From Polaribacter sp. ALD11 (GTDB lineage: Bacteria > Bacteroidota > Bacteroidia > Flavobacteriales > Flavobacteriaceae), in contig NZ_CP025119.1 in assembly GCF_002831685.1 (NCBI RefSeq), positions 3,372,501 through 3,436,500 of the forward strand: 64,000 nt of DNA, given 5' to 3'. The position numbers were made by a program, and so were the translations under genes. The notes below the pieces were generated by a model that was not told where the DNA came from, did no database searches, and saw nothing but the letters and a program-made list of their open reading frames with translations. This document shows, in pieces, positions 9,644-18,135 of the stretch (positions are counted from its first letter, which is position 1; every line of letters begins with the position of its first letter).

Positions 9644-10739
9644 TTTTTTTAATTCCTAATTGAATTAATTTTTCTCTTTGCCAATTCTTGTCTGTAGTTC
9701 GATTGATTAACCATTGTCTGTACTCTTTATTAAAAAGCGATTTCTTAATAATATTCAGTCTGGTTTTTAAAAATAGTTTTCTGCTTATTTTTAAGTATGC
9801 TCTCTTCGCTTTTTCTTGATGCTCTATGTCATTTAAAAATTTAGAGAGATATGCTTCCGTATTTTCAGTTTTCTTGTATTCTAAAGATTGAATGTTTCCA
9901 AAAACAACGTGACATGAAGCGGCAAAACAATTTAAAGGATCTTTTAAAGTTTCAAAGTGATCAAAAGCATTGATGGCAGGTGTTTTTTTAGAAAGTAAAA
10001 AAACATCATAGGCATTTCTTAAAGCTATATTTTTGTAGTGAATTCCGGCATCATTTATTTGTTTCGCGATGATAGATAGCGATAGTTGATTTCTAAAACT
10101 CATCACTTTCATTCCGTTTACTATTTGGGCGTCATTTTTAATGAGATTATAGTTGAATTCCAAAGCATATTTTTCTAATAGAAGTTCTTTATGCACTTCA
10201 ACAGCAGCAATTTTTTCTTTATGAACTAACCTTGGTTGATGTTTAAATTGAGGAAAACTATAACCTTCTTCTGTTACTTTGTTATAATTGTTATTTTGAA
10301 GCAATTGGAACGATTTTTCATAGTCTTTCATAGCAACAATAAAATCGATATCACCAACCATTCTCTCTGCAACATCGTCATACAAACCTTCTAATAAATT
10401 ACCTGTTCCTTTTAAGAAAATTGGGGTAATGTTATTGTCAACTAAAAGTTGATTAACTTCTTTGGCTTGTGCAATAATTTGTTCATTTCTTTCACGATTT
10501 AGACCTGTAATATGAACCATATAATTCACCAATTCTTCCGGTAAAAAATGAAGGAAGTCGGCTCTTTTTAGATTGCAATATAAAGCAGGGAAAACATAAT
10601 GTTCTGTACTTAACTTTACAACAGCATCCCAATCTATTTCTGTAGTTTTTAATTGGTTTTCAATTTCACTTTTGTTTTCTTCTTCTAGAGAAATAGTTAA
10701 ACATTTGGCAACAAAAAATAAGGTTTCTTTATATGTCAT
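9633..10739 (-). CDS. NTP_transf_5-type nucleotidyltransferase of the peptide cassette
   Basis: 368 residues. Resembles the uncharacterised nucleotidyltransferase family PF14907, which has a polymerase-beta-like active site. Seen: FLKGTGNLL at about 108-116, then ERMVGDIDFIV with the metal-binding pair Asp130/Asp132, then VEVHKELL near 170. Members transfer a nucleotide or sugar-nucleotide-derived group to an acceptor and occur as tailoring enzymes in some lasso-peptide clusters. Start: ATG at 10739, which overlaps the kinase gene stop by 11 bases and so points to translational coupling; a TTG at 10766 would only add nine residues. It is the last gene of the minus-strand cassette and converges on mpl. 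I infer it acts on the product of the small gene at 11956-12123; the acceptor is not shown by sequence. Confidence 0.8.
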   Translation of the reverse strand: MTYKETLFFVAKCLTISLEEENKSEIENQLKTTEIDWDAVVKLSTEHYVFPALYCNLKRADFLHFLPEELVNYMVHITGLNRERNEQIIAQAKEVNQLLVDNNITPIFLKGTGNLLEGLYDDVAERMVGDIDFIVAMKDYEKSFQLLQNNNYNKVTEEGYSFPQFKHQPRLVHKEKIAAVEVHKELLLEKYALEFNYNLIKNDAQIVNGMKVMSFRNQLSLSIIAKQINDAGIHYKNIALRNAYDVFLLSKKTPAINAFDHFETLKDPLNCFAASCHVVFGNIQSLEYKKTENTEAYLSKFLNDIEHQEKAKRAYLKISRKLFLKTRLNIIKKSLFNKEYRQWLINRTTDKNWQREKLIQLGIKKTKS

Positions 10740-11868
10740 TATTAAATATTTTAGAGACAGCTGCAATCATTTTTTTATTTTCTGAATACGTTATTTGGTA
10801 ACAATTTAAAGAATGAAACCAATCTAAGAATATTTGAGCATTTTCTTTTATAGGAGATAACCAAGAATCTGGTACTAATTGTTGAAAAGCATCAATTTTA
10901 GATATTTTATCGAATTTTAAATCAGCATCTTTTTCATATTTAATAAATACCAAATCATTGCAAGGTAAATGAGATAAGAAATCTTTATTATTAGGTTTTA
11001 AATATCTTACAATCTTATGTAACCTTTTAAAATGATACTCTGCAGAGCTTTCTAGTTCAGGGTAAAGTGGAAGTAAGGTTTCTAAACTGTTTTTTTTAAT
11101 AGAAATAGCTGCTGGAAAACTATAGACTTCTTTTTTAGTAGCATCTATGGGTACAAAATCATCTGCTAAGCAAGTAAAACCATTTCCTTGTAACAACGCT
11201 AAAGAAGTGCTTTTCCCATTACCAGAATCTCCTAGAAATAAGATTGATTTTTTACCATTTGAGACTGCAGATGCATGAAAAACACCCATCCATTCTTTTT
11301 CTTCTTTTTGATGAATTTTCTGAATCAATTCCATAGAAAATTTTCCTTGAAAAAAATGGATTTCTTTTTTATCCCAAGCACCAATAAAGTTCTTATCAAC
11401 ATAAAAAAAAACAAAATTATTCTTTAAGAAAACGGAGAAGGTAAAGGAGTTTTTGCTTTTATTTTCAACTTCTAAATGAGCAAATTTAGGATGTACCAGA
11501 TACAACTCATATTCTGAAGAGAATTCAAATTTAAAGATAAAATTATTTACTTTATAATATTTTGTAAACTCAAACTTTTTAGGTTTTTTAACATCCCTAT
11601 AATCATTAATAATTTCGTGGTTGTTTATTAATTTAGGAGGATAGAATTTTTTTTCTAGGTCTAGTACAAAATCTACTGTTTTGTCTAATGGAATTAACAG
11701 TTTTTTTGCCAAATCTGAAGCTATTTCTTCTGCCGAAATACCTTTACTTATTTTTTTTAAGATAGCTGCTGTTGTATTCTCTAAAATTAGATATTCATTG
11801 CTGTTTTTAAACCAAACAATAGTTTTGTCTTCTGCTGTTTTATATAAGAAATTTGTTTGTTTTTTCAT
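10729..11868 (-). CDS. PqqD-like domain fused to HPr-kinase-like P-loop kinase
   Basis: 379 residues. The first 75 or so (LILENTTAAILKKI, then a helix pair ending LDLEKKF) look like a PqqD/RiPP-recognition-element winged helix, the module that binds leader peptides. The C-terminal half is an HprK-related kinase: FHASAV at 197-202, Walker A GDSGNGKST at 213-221, and DD at 236-237, in the order and spacing of HprK-type serine kinases. Related HprK-like kinases phosphorylate lasso peptides (the paeninodin family). The middle (about 95-195) is a beta-rich sensor-like segment. A terminator hairpin lies between this gene and the small precursor gene upstream, and a weak -7-like TACTTTTA lies at 11882-11875. 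There is no lasso cyclase or peptidase nearby, so this is not a standard lasso cluster. Confidence 0.82.
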   Translation of the reverse strand: MKKQTNFLYKTAEDKTIVWFKNSNEYLILENTTAAILKKISKGISAEEIASDLAKKLLIPLDKTVDFVLDLEKKFYPPKLINNHEIINDYRDVKKPKKFEFTKYYKVNNFIFKFEFSSEYELYLVHPKFAHLEVENKSKNSFTFSVFLKNNFVFFYVDKNFIGAWDKKEIHFFQGKFSMELIQKIHQKEEKEWMGVFHASAVSNGKKSILFLGDSGNGKSTSLALLQGNGFTCLADDFVPIDATKKEVYSFPAAISIKKNSLETLLPLYPELESSAEYHFKRLHKIVRYLKPNNKDFLSHLPCNDLVFIKYEKDADLKFDKISKIDAFQQLVPDSWLSPIKENAQIFLDWFHSLNCYQITYSENKKMIAAVSKIFNNDI

Positions 11869-11907
11869 AAAGAATAAAAGTAGTTGTTTTATTAATTATA
11901 TAAAATA

Positions 11908-11935
11908 AAAAACGCCTCAAAATTGAGGCGTTTAT
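11908..11935 (-). terminator. Intrinsic terminator between precursor gene and kinase gene
   Basis: Inverted repeat with arms 11910-11920 and 11923-11933 (core GCCTCAA/TTGAGGC), with T-rich sequence following on the minus strand. It lies 20 bases past the small gene and 40 bases before the kinase ATG, so most transcripts would end after the peptide gene. Confidence 0.75.
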
Positions 11936-11955
11936 ATACAATATTAAAAGATTTA

Positions 11956-12123
11956 TTAGAATCCAGTTCCAGGAGCTTCTGGTGAAGAAGCTTGTGCTTT
12001 TTGCGGACTTAATATTAGGTAAGTACCAAGGGCTGTTAAAGCTGCATATTTACCATAGTTTCCTATTTTTTTAATTGCTTCTTTACGAGTAATCTCTTGG
12101 TTTTCCTTTATTTGTTTTTTCAT
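11956..12123 (-). CDS. 55-residue secreted-peptide precursor, Tat-like leader, 10-residue tail
   Basis: Small gene, ATG 12123 to TAA 11956. The charged N-terminus (MKKQIKENQE) leads into ITRKEAIKKIG, which resembles a twin-arginine motif with Arg-Lys in place of Arg-Arg. A hydrophobic core follows (KYAALTALGTYLIL), then SPQKAQA, a good signal-peptidase I site, leaving only SSPEAPGTGF. Thus almost the whole product is leader and the mature peptide would be a decapeptide. It starts 26 bases after the T9SS protein gene and is followed by a terminator, a PqqD-HprK kinase and a nucleotidyltransferase. I infer a ribosomally made, modified peptide or a secreted signal. Alternatives: an orphan signal-peptide-like protein anchored in the membrane, or a remnant. 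Codon use and exact framing support a real gene; the function is unproven. Confidence 0.72.
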   Translation of the reverse strand: MKKQIKENQEITRKEAIKKIGNYGKYAALTALGTYLILSPQKAQASSPEAPGTGF

Positions 12124-12149
12124 AATATCTTGTTTTTTAAAATCTAGTA

Positions 12150-14957
12150 TTATTCTAAAATGATTTTTTTACTAATTACACCTTTTTCTGTTTTCACTTT
12201 TGCTAAATAAATTCCAGAAGATAATTTAGAAAGCGAAATTTCTTTATTTCCATTAGATGTAAACGAAGTACTCATCATTTCTTTTCCTAGAATATTAAAT
12301 AAAGAGATCGAAGTTTTACCTTGTGGTAATCCTGCTATTTTTAAAGTAGAAGCATTCGTTTTATAAATACTTACACTATTCAAAATCACATCTTCTGTAG
12401 ATAATGTTTTTTGAGCTGTGTGTAGATAAAAACGGCCAACACCATTTAAAGCTTCTGTTAGTGTTGTTTTGTATTTACTATTCGTTTCGTCTAAACGTGT
12501 AAAAGTATTTGTTAATCTATCTTCTAAAAATACTTTTAATTCTGTTGGTAAGTTTAAAGCTTCAGCAGAAAAAGTAATTTCTTTTCCAATTGTTGCATTT
12601 ACTCCAATAGGAACTATCATTGATTCTAAATTTGAATTTGGTAAAGATTGACGCATAAAATCTACCCCTTCATTATTAGACACTAATTGAGTGTAAACAC
12701 TAAAAGCAGTATCTTCACCTGTAAATGTACCTACATCAAAACGAGGATCTAACCCTGTTGTTTTATTATCTGAATAATTAACTTTTGTTGTTTTTATACT
12801 AGTACCATCATTCATTGATAATGTAATGGTTGCTGTTGAAGAACCTTTGTATAATGTTACACCTGTTTGATTACTTAGTTTAGAGGCATCAATTGTAAAA
12901 TTATCTGCAGTTGAATTGGCTGCGTTTACAAAGAAACCTTGCCCAGGGTGAATATAGTCAGTTCCAGTTAAAGCTGTATAGGCTGTTCCATTCCATATAT
13001 AAACCATTTCATGTGTATCAGTTAAGTTTGCTGCATTATCCGAAATTAAATCACTAACAAGAATATATGAAGAATAAGGGTTTCCTACTAAATTCCAATT
13101 ATTAGAATCCTGAGTTATAGAGCTTGTTAAATTATCTGTTTTAACAGTACCTGTAAAACTAATATAACCGTTAGTCGTTCCTTCTCTTTTAAAAGAATAA
13201 CCTTTTCCAGCTGTAAATGCCCCAGAGTTCGCAGCATCTGTTGCGTATACCCAATCACCATCTATATCTATAGTGTTTGTATAAGTACCGATAGCAATAT
13301 TTGTACCTGTTCCATTTGTTACATCAATCTCATTATTACTAATCCACGTTCCATCATAAGTTGCCCCAATAACAGGACTAGATAATAAATGCCAATTTGT
13401 GTCATTTGCTAATACTTGATAAGTTACATTTCCAGTAGAAGCACCAGAAACTTTTAATGAACCACCAGAGTTTATTGTTAAACCATCCGTTTCTGTAATT
13501 GTTAAGTTGTTGGTTACTGCACCTGTTGTTGCTCCAATAATTGGAGCTGTAGCTACATCAGGAATAACTACATTATCTGTAGCAGTTGGTATTGTATTTG
13601 TATCCCAATTGGCTGCTGTATTCCAATCTGAACTATCATTTCCATTCCAAGTTACAGTAGATGAAAAAGCTGTCCATGAAATATCATCAACAATTACTTG
13701 TTTAGTTAAAATGTTTCTAATTTCAATAATTATGTCTCCAGTAATATTAATATTATCAACTGTAAATGTATATGCATCTTTATCATCAGCATCATCAAAA
13801 ATAACAGAAGTTCCTTTAGAAATATTATTAATAAATAATTCTACTTGCCTGTTACCGCTTCCAGTAAATCCTTTATATAATTTTACGGAAAAATCACCAA
13901 TACCACCAGAAATAATGCTTGAAGTAACTTTACTACTATTACTTGCATCTCTAAGCATTAGTGCTTTTCCTATAATTCCTGCACTGTTAGCATCACTATC
14001 TTCATTTCTAGATTGTATATAAGACCAAGTAATAGCATTATTACCTAAAAAACTACCATCTGCATAAGAAGCTGTAGCAGCAGAGTTCGTGAAATCTTCA
14101 ACCATAAAAACGGGAGCTTCATCATCTGTAATTGTAACTGTATGTGTACTTTGAGAAATAACTAAACCAGTAACACTACTTGATTCTGTTATTGTAAAAA
14201 TTACTGTTTCAGTATCAGTATCAGCATCATCTTTAATGTCGAAAGTTATATTTTGAGAACCATCAGCAGTAAAAGATAGTGCTGTTGGTGATGTGAAAAT
14301 AAAATCTGCTGCTGCTGCTGTTCCTCCAGTAACATTAACATTTATATCAATTTGAGTTCCAGAATAATTACTAACAGTTATAGGGATATTTGAACTTGTA
14401 AAAGTTACATTAGTTTCTGTTTCAGAGCTAGTTGCTGTATCAAAACCAATGGTTGGTGCTATAGTAGCAGATGTATAAGTAACTGAAAAGCTGTCTACAT
14501 AAATTCTATTACCAGAACTTGAATCTTTTTGAAAGAATTCAACTTTTGATGTCGAGTTTATACCACTTATTGTATATGTGCTACCTGCTGATAGGTTCGT
14601 TTGTGCACCTCCATCTACAGTATAACCTGCAGGCCCCGTTTTGCTAGATGCATTTATAACAACATCTGTAATAGTTACGCCATTACTAGCATAAATTATA
14701 ATTGAGCCACCTTTAGTTGCATTTTGATATAATCTCAATTGCCCCGTATTTAATGCAGGATTTGATGTACCAGTATTTTTAAATGAGCCAAACCCAATAT
14801 TTGTGTCTAACGTAATACCTGGTGAAGCTTCATTTAGTCCAGTTACGGCTCCTCCATCTGAAAAATTATAACTAACAGTTGTTTGTCCAAAGATATTAGT
14901 TGTAATTATTGCAAATACAAATAGCATTGCAATTTTAAAAAAGTTTTTTTGTTTCAT
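12150..14957 (-). CDS. T9SS-exported surface protein with Calx-beta-like and C-terminal sorting domains
   Basis: 935 residues, secreted. Seen: signal peptide (cut near NIFGQ), an N-terminal jelly-roll-like segment rich in Thr/Ser/Gly, a Calx-beta-like repeat at roughly 165-280 ending HTVTITDDE, a second beta-rich segment (FMVEDFTNSAATASYADGSF onward), a WNGNDSSDWNTAANW segment common in flavobacterial surface proteins, and the T9SS type A sorting tail: SIYKTNASTLKIAGL, then ISLFNILGKEM, SLSKLSSGIYLAKV and terminal KKIILE. The tail directs export through the type IX machine and attachment to lipopolysaccharide. No catalytic domain is evident; an adhesin or matrix role is likely. It is the first gene of the minus-strand run that continues into the 55-residue precursor. 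Confidence 0.85.
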   Translation of the reverse strand: MKQKNFFKIAMLFVFAIITTNIFGQTTVSYNFSDGGAVTGLNEASPGITLDTNIGFGSFKNTGTSNPALNTGQLRLYQNATKGGSIIIYASNGVTITDVVINASSKTGPAGYTVDGGAQTNLSAGSTYTISGINSTSKVEFFQKDSSSGNRIYVDSFSVTYTSATIAPTIGFDTATSSETETNVTFTSSNIPITVSNYSGTQIDINVNVTGGTAAAADFIFTSPTALSFTADGSQNITFDIKDDADTDTETVIFTITESSSVTGLVISQSTHTVTITDDEAPVFMVEDFTNSAATASYADGSFLGNNAITWSYIQSRNEDSDANSAGIIGKALMLRDASNSSKVTSSIISGGIGDFSVKLYKGFTGSGNRQVELFINNISKGTSVIFDDADDKDAYTFTVDNINITGDIIIEIRNILTKQVIVDDISWTAFSSTVTWNGNDSSDWNTAANWDTNTIPTATDNVVIPDVATAPIIGATTGAVTNNLTITETDGLTINSGGSLKVSGASTGNVTYQVLANDTNWHLLSSPVIGATYDGTWISNNEIDVTNGTGTNIAIGTYTNTIDIDGDWVYATDAANSGAFTAGKGYSFKREGTTNGYISFTGTVKTDNLTSSITQDSNNWNLVGNPYSSYILVSDLISDNAANLTDTHEMVYIWNGTAYTALTGTDYIHPGQGFFVNAANSTADNFTIDASKLSNQTGVTLYKGSSTATITLSMNDGTSIKTTKVNYSDNKTTGLDPRFDVGTFTGEDTAFSVYTQLVSNNEGVDFMRQSLPNSNLESMIVPIGVNATIGKEITFSAEALNLPTELKVFLEDRLTNTFTRLDETNSKYKTTLTEALNGVGRFYLHTAQKTLSTEDVILNSVSIYKTNASTLKIAGLPQGKTSISLFNILGKEMMSTSFTSNGNKEISLSKLSSGIYLAKVKTEKGVISKKIILE

Positions 14958-15136
14958 GTTTAATGGTTTTTAGGCTAAATTATTAAAAAAATTAGCTTAA
15001 AAAACGATTAAACGTTTCTTTAATGGTTTGGTAACAATAAGTTAAAATACTAGAATTAATATTTGATTTTTCTATGTAAAATCATTGTTAGTTTTAATTA
15101 AATAGTTTTTTAAATATTTGTAAAGTAAGATTATCG

Positions 15137-16636
15137 TTAATTTTTACGCCAAAAGAATGGGGTGAAAAGAATTAAAACAGTAAATAATTCTAATCGACCA
15201 ATTAGCATTAAGAAAGAACAAAACCATTTCGCAGCGTTTGATAAATGTGCAAAATTATCTACAGGACTTACAGAACCAATAGCGGGTCCTATGTTACCTA
15301 AAGAAGATGCTGCAGCACCTATTGCAGACATAAAGTCTAAACCAAATAGTGTTAAGATTACAGAAGAAATAATAAAAATTAACATGTAAATAATAAAGAA
15401 AGATAAGATGTTAAAAACAATAGTTTTATTTACTGTTTTTCCGTCATACCTAACAGGAATAATAGCATTTGGGTGCAATGCTTTTTTAAATTCTAAAAAA
15501 CTGTTTTTTAACATGATAATGTGTCTTACTACTTTTACGCCACCACTTGTAGAACCAGCAGAACCTCCTGTAAAAAACAGGGCAAAGAAGATACCGGTTG
15601 CAAAGAAGTTCCACATTGTAAAATCTGCAGAAACAAAACCAGTTGTGGTTACAACAGAAACAACCATAAAAAGTGCGTGTCTAATAGCACTTTCCGTTTC
15701 CCCAAATACTTTTGGATGCGCTAAGACACTTTCTAAATTAGGATCTTGAAAAAAGATAATAACAATAGCTATAACAGCAGAAACACCTAAAGTTCCGAAT
15801 AAATAATATTTGAACTCTTCACTTTGAAAAACTTTCTGAACTTTTCCTTTTAATGCAAAATAGGTTAAAACAAAGTTTGTACCTGCCACAAACATAAAAA
15901 AGATAATAATGTATTGTATTAAAGGTTTGCCATTGTAAAAAGCAATACTATCCGATTTTGTAGAAAAACCACCTGTACTCATTGTTGCCATTGCATGGTT
16001 TATGGCGTCAAACCATGTCATACCAGCAAATTTCAATAAGAAAAATTCAACTAAAGTTAAAATTACATATATTAAATACAATCTTTTTGCAGTATCGGTA
16101 ATTCTAGGATGTAATTTGTCTGCAGAAGGTCCAGGGGCTTCTGCCATAAACAATTGCATTCCTCCAATTCCTAAAAGCGGTAAAATAGCAATGGTTAGTA
16201 CGATAATTCCCATTCCGCCAATCCAATGTGTTGCACTTCGCCAAAAAAGAATCCCTTTTGGCATGTTATCAATATCTGTTAAAATAGATGAACCTGTAGT
16301 AGAGTAGCCAGAAATAGTTTCAAAAAAAGCATCTGAAATACCAGGAATTGCGCCTGAAAGTAAATAAGGTAACATTCCTGTAAAAGATAGTGTTAACCAA
16401 CCTAAAGTTACAATTAAGTATCCTTCTTTTTTTTGGATATTTGTATTTGTTGGATTGTTTAGAAAATAGAATAGAATACCTATAAAAGTAGTAATGATTC
16501 CTGCATTTAGAATTCCCCATTTTTCAGGTTCATCATAATACATACTAAAAGGAACTGTTAAAAACATAAACAACCCATTTAACATGGCTGTAATTCCTAA
16601 AAAACGATAAATTATTTTTGTGTTTAAAGCTCCCAT
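15137..16636 (-). CDS. trkH: TrkH family potassium uptake channel subunit
   Basis: 499-residue inner-membrane protein that forms the K+ pore of a Trk/Ktr-type system. The sequence is almost entirely hydrophobic segments with four selectivity-filter-like loops: SGYSTTGSSIL, HAMATMSTGGFS, VVSVVTTTGF and ASSLGNIGPAIG. Conserved WRSATHWIGGMGIIV follows the first. The ATG lies directly after the trkA stop (no intervening base), so the two are coupled, pore with regulator. The gene starts at the conserved cytoplasmic N-terminus; nothing is truncated. TrkG cannot be told from TrkH by eye. Confidence 0.93.
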   Translation of the reverse strand: MGALNTKIIYRFLGITAMLNGLFMFLTVPFSMYYDEPEKWGILNAGIITTFIGILFYFLNNPTNTNIQKKEGYLIVTLGWLTLSFTGMLPYLLSGAIPGISDAFFETISGYSTTGSSILTDIDNMPKGILFWRSATHWIGGMGIIVLTIAILPLLGIGGMQLFMAEAPGPSADKLHPRITDTAKRLYLIYVILTLVEFFLLKFAGMTWFDAINHAMATMSTGGFSTKSDSIAFYNGKPLIQYIIIFFMFVAGTNFVLTYFALKGKVQKVFQSEEFKYYLFGTLGVSAVIAIVIIFFQDPNLESVLAHPKVFGETESAIRHALFMVVSVVTTTGFVSADFTMWNFFATGIFFALFFTGGSAGSTSGGVKVVRHIIMLKNSFLEFKKALHPNAIIPVRYDGKTVNKTIVFNILSFFIIYMLIFIISSVILTLFGLDFMSAIGAAASSLGNIGPAIGSVSPVDNFAHLSNAAKWFCSFLMLIGRLELFTVLILFTPFFWRKN

Positions 16637-17983
16637 TTATCTAAATAAACTTTCTACAGTACTTACAGCTTCTGGCAAGCAAAATACAATTACTTTATCT
16701 CCGCTTTGTATTTGCATTTCACCAAAAGACATATATGGTTTTCCGTTTCTAATAACGCCTCCAAAAACGGCTTCTCTAGGAAAGTTTAAATCTTTAATAG
16801 GTTTTTCTGTAACTTTTGCATTTGGCTGTACTTCAAATTCAAAAACTTCAGCATCTATATTATGTAAGTTTGCCAAGGCTAAAATTTCACCTTTTCTAAT
16901 ATGCCTTAAAATATTACTTGCAGCAATTAGTTTTTTATTAATTAAAGACTCAATACCAATTGTTTGAGAAATCTCAATATAATCCATATTTTCAACTAAA
17001 GCGATTGTTTTTTTAACCCCTTTAGATTTTGCAACCAAGCAAGACATTATATTGGTTTCAGAATTACCTGTAACAGCAATAAATGCATCTGTTTCTCTAA
17101 TATTTTCTTGTTCTAATAATTCTAAATCGGTGCCATCACCATGAATTATTAAAACATTTTCTAATGCTTCAGCAAGACTTTCTGCTTTATCTCTATTTTT
17201 TTCTATTAATTTAATATTGAAGCCTTCTTGACATAAATTTCTTGCCGTTTTTTCTCCAATACTACTTCCACCAAGAATAATTACATTTTTTATATCGAAT
17301 TTTGTCTTCCCAATTATTGGGTACAAGTCTTTCATATTGTAACTTGGTACAGAAAAATATACTTGATCGTTTAATTGATAAGTAGTGTCTCCTCTAGGAA
17401 TAATAGTTTGGGAAACATTGGCTCTTTTTATAGCAATTGTAATAAAATCTACATTTGAAAACTTCTGTTTTGCCTCTTTTACCGTTAAGTTTACTAATGG
17501 AGACTTATAACTTAAAGAAGTTCCCATTACATTAAAGAGTCCGCTTTCGAACTCTACAGTATCATTAAAAGAAGACTGATTTAACAGCATTTTTATTTCA
17601 TTTGCGGCTAACTCTTGAGGCGATATCATAAAATCTAAACCAAATTGTTTAAAATCTACTTCGCACTCATTTAAAAACTCTGGGTTGTCTATTCTAGCAA
17701 TCGTTTTTTTAGCACCTAAAGATTTACCAATTACAGAAATTGTAAAATTTGTATTCTGACTTTCTGTAACGGCAATTAACAAATCTGCAGAACCAATACC
17801 AATCTCTTTTAAAAGTTTTATTGAGGTGGCATCTCCTTTTTTGGTAATTACATCTAAATGATTGTTTATGTAATCTAACTTTTCACCATCAAAATCGATA
17901 ATGTAGGTGTCTTGAGACTCGTAAGAAAGTAATTTTGCTAAATGAAAGCCAACATCTCCAGCTCCTGCTATAATAATCTTCAT
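16637..17983 (-). CDS. trkA: TrkA regulatory subunit of K+ uptake
   Basis: 448-residue cytoplasmic NAD(H)-binding regulator that gates TrkH. Two RCK modules are visible: the first begins MKIIIAGAGDVGFHLAKLL (GxGxxG) with Asp-rich IIDFDGEKLD, the second begins NVIILGGSSIGEKTARNL, each followed by an RCK_C-type segment. The ATG at 17983 starts exactly at the first Rossmann strand; the longer reading frame to 18013 adds a hydrophobic prefix from an alternative codon and is unlikely. A TACCTTTG box sits about 28 bases upstream. It is the first gene of a trkA-trkH operon and diverges from radC. Confidence 0.93.
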   Translation of the reverse strand: MKIIIAGAGDVGFHLAKLLSYESQDTYIIDFDGEKLDYINNHLDVITKKGDATSIKLLKEIGIGSADLLIAVTESQNTNFTISVIGKSLGAKKTIARIDNPEFLNECEVDFKQFGLDFMISPQELAANEIKMLLNQSSFNDTVEFESGLFNVMGTSLSYKSPLVNLTVKEAKQKFSNVDFITIAIKRANVSQTIIPRGDTTYQLNDQVYFSVPSYNMKDLYPIIGKTKFDIKNVIILGGSSIGEKTARNLCQEGFNIKLIEKNRDKAESLAEALENVLIIHGDGTDLELLEQENIRETDAFIAVTGNSETNIMSCLVAKSKGVKKTIALVENMDYIEISQTIGIESLINKKLIAASNILRHIRKGEILALANLHNIDAEVFEFEVQPNAKVTEKPIKDLNFPREAVFGGVIRNGKPYMSFGEMQIQSGDKVIVFCLPEAVSTVESLFR

Positions 17984-18010
17984 GTGTAAAAATAGATAGA
18001 ATATAAGAAG

Positions 18011-18018
18011 CAAAGGTA
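18011..18018 (-). promoter_or_regulatory. -7 promoter box for trkA-trkH
   Basis: TACCTTTG on the minus strand, a full match to TAnnTTTG. It predicts a leader of about 20 bases before the ATG at 17983. The -33 element is not obvious. Confidence 0.55.
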
Positions 18019-18135
18019 CGAAAGTCTTGAAACTGATTTTTATAAATTGATTTTTCTTTTTAAACTAGATTTTGTGAAGTAAGTAAGCAACAAACGCTTA
18101 ATTCCTATTTTGTACATTTATAAAAAAAAAGATGT

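Noticed and set aside
9633..12123. Standard lasso-peptide cluster
   Set aside because: No asparagine-synthetase-like cyclase, no transglutaminase-like peptidase and no ABC exporter; the predicted mature peptide lacks a Gly1 with an acidic residue at 7-9.
13507..14022. 171-codon plus-strand frame inside the T9SS protein gene
   Set aside because: Antisense shadow of low-complexity Thr/Ser/Val codons; no start context.
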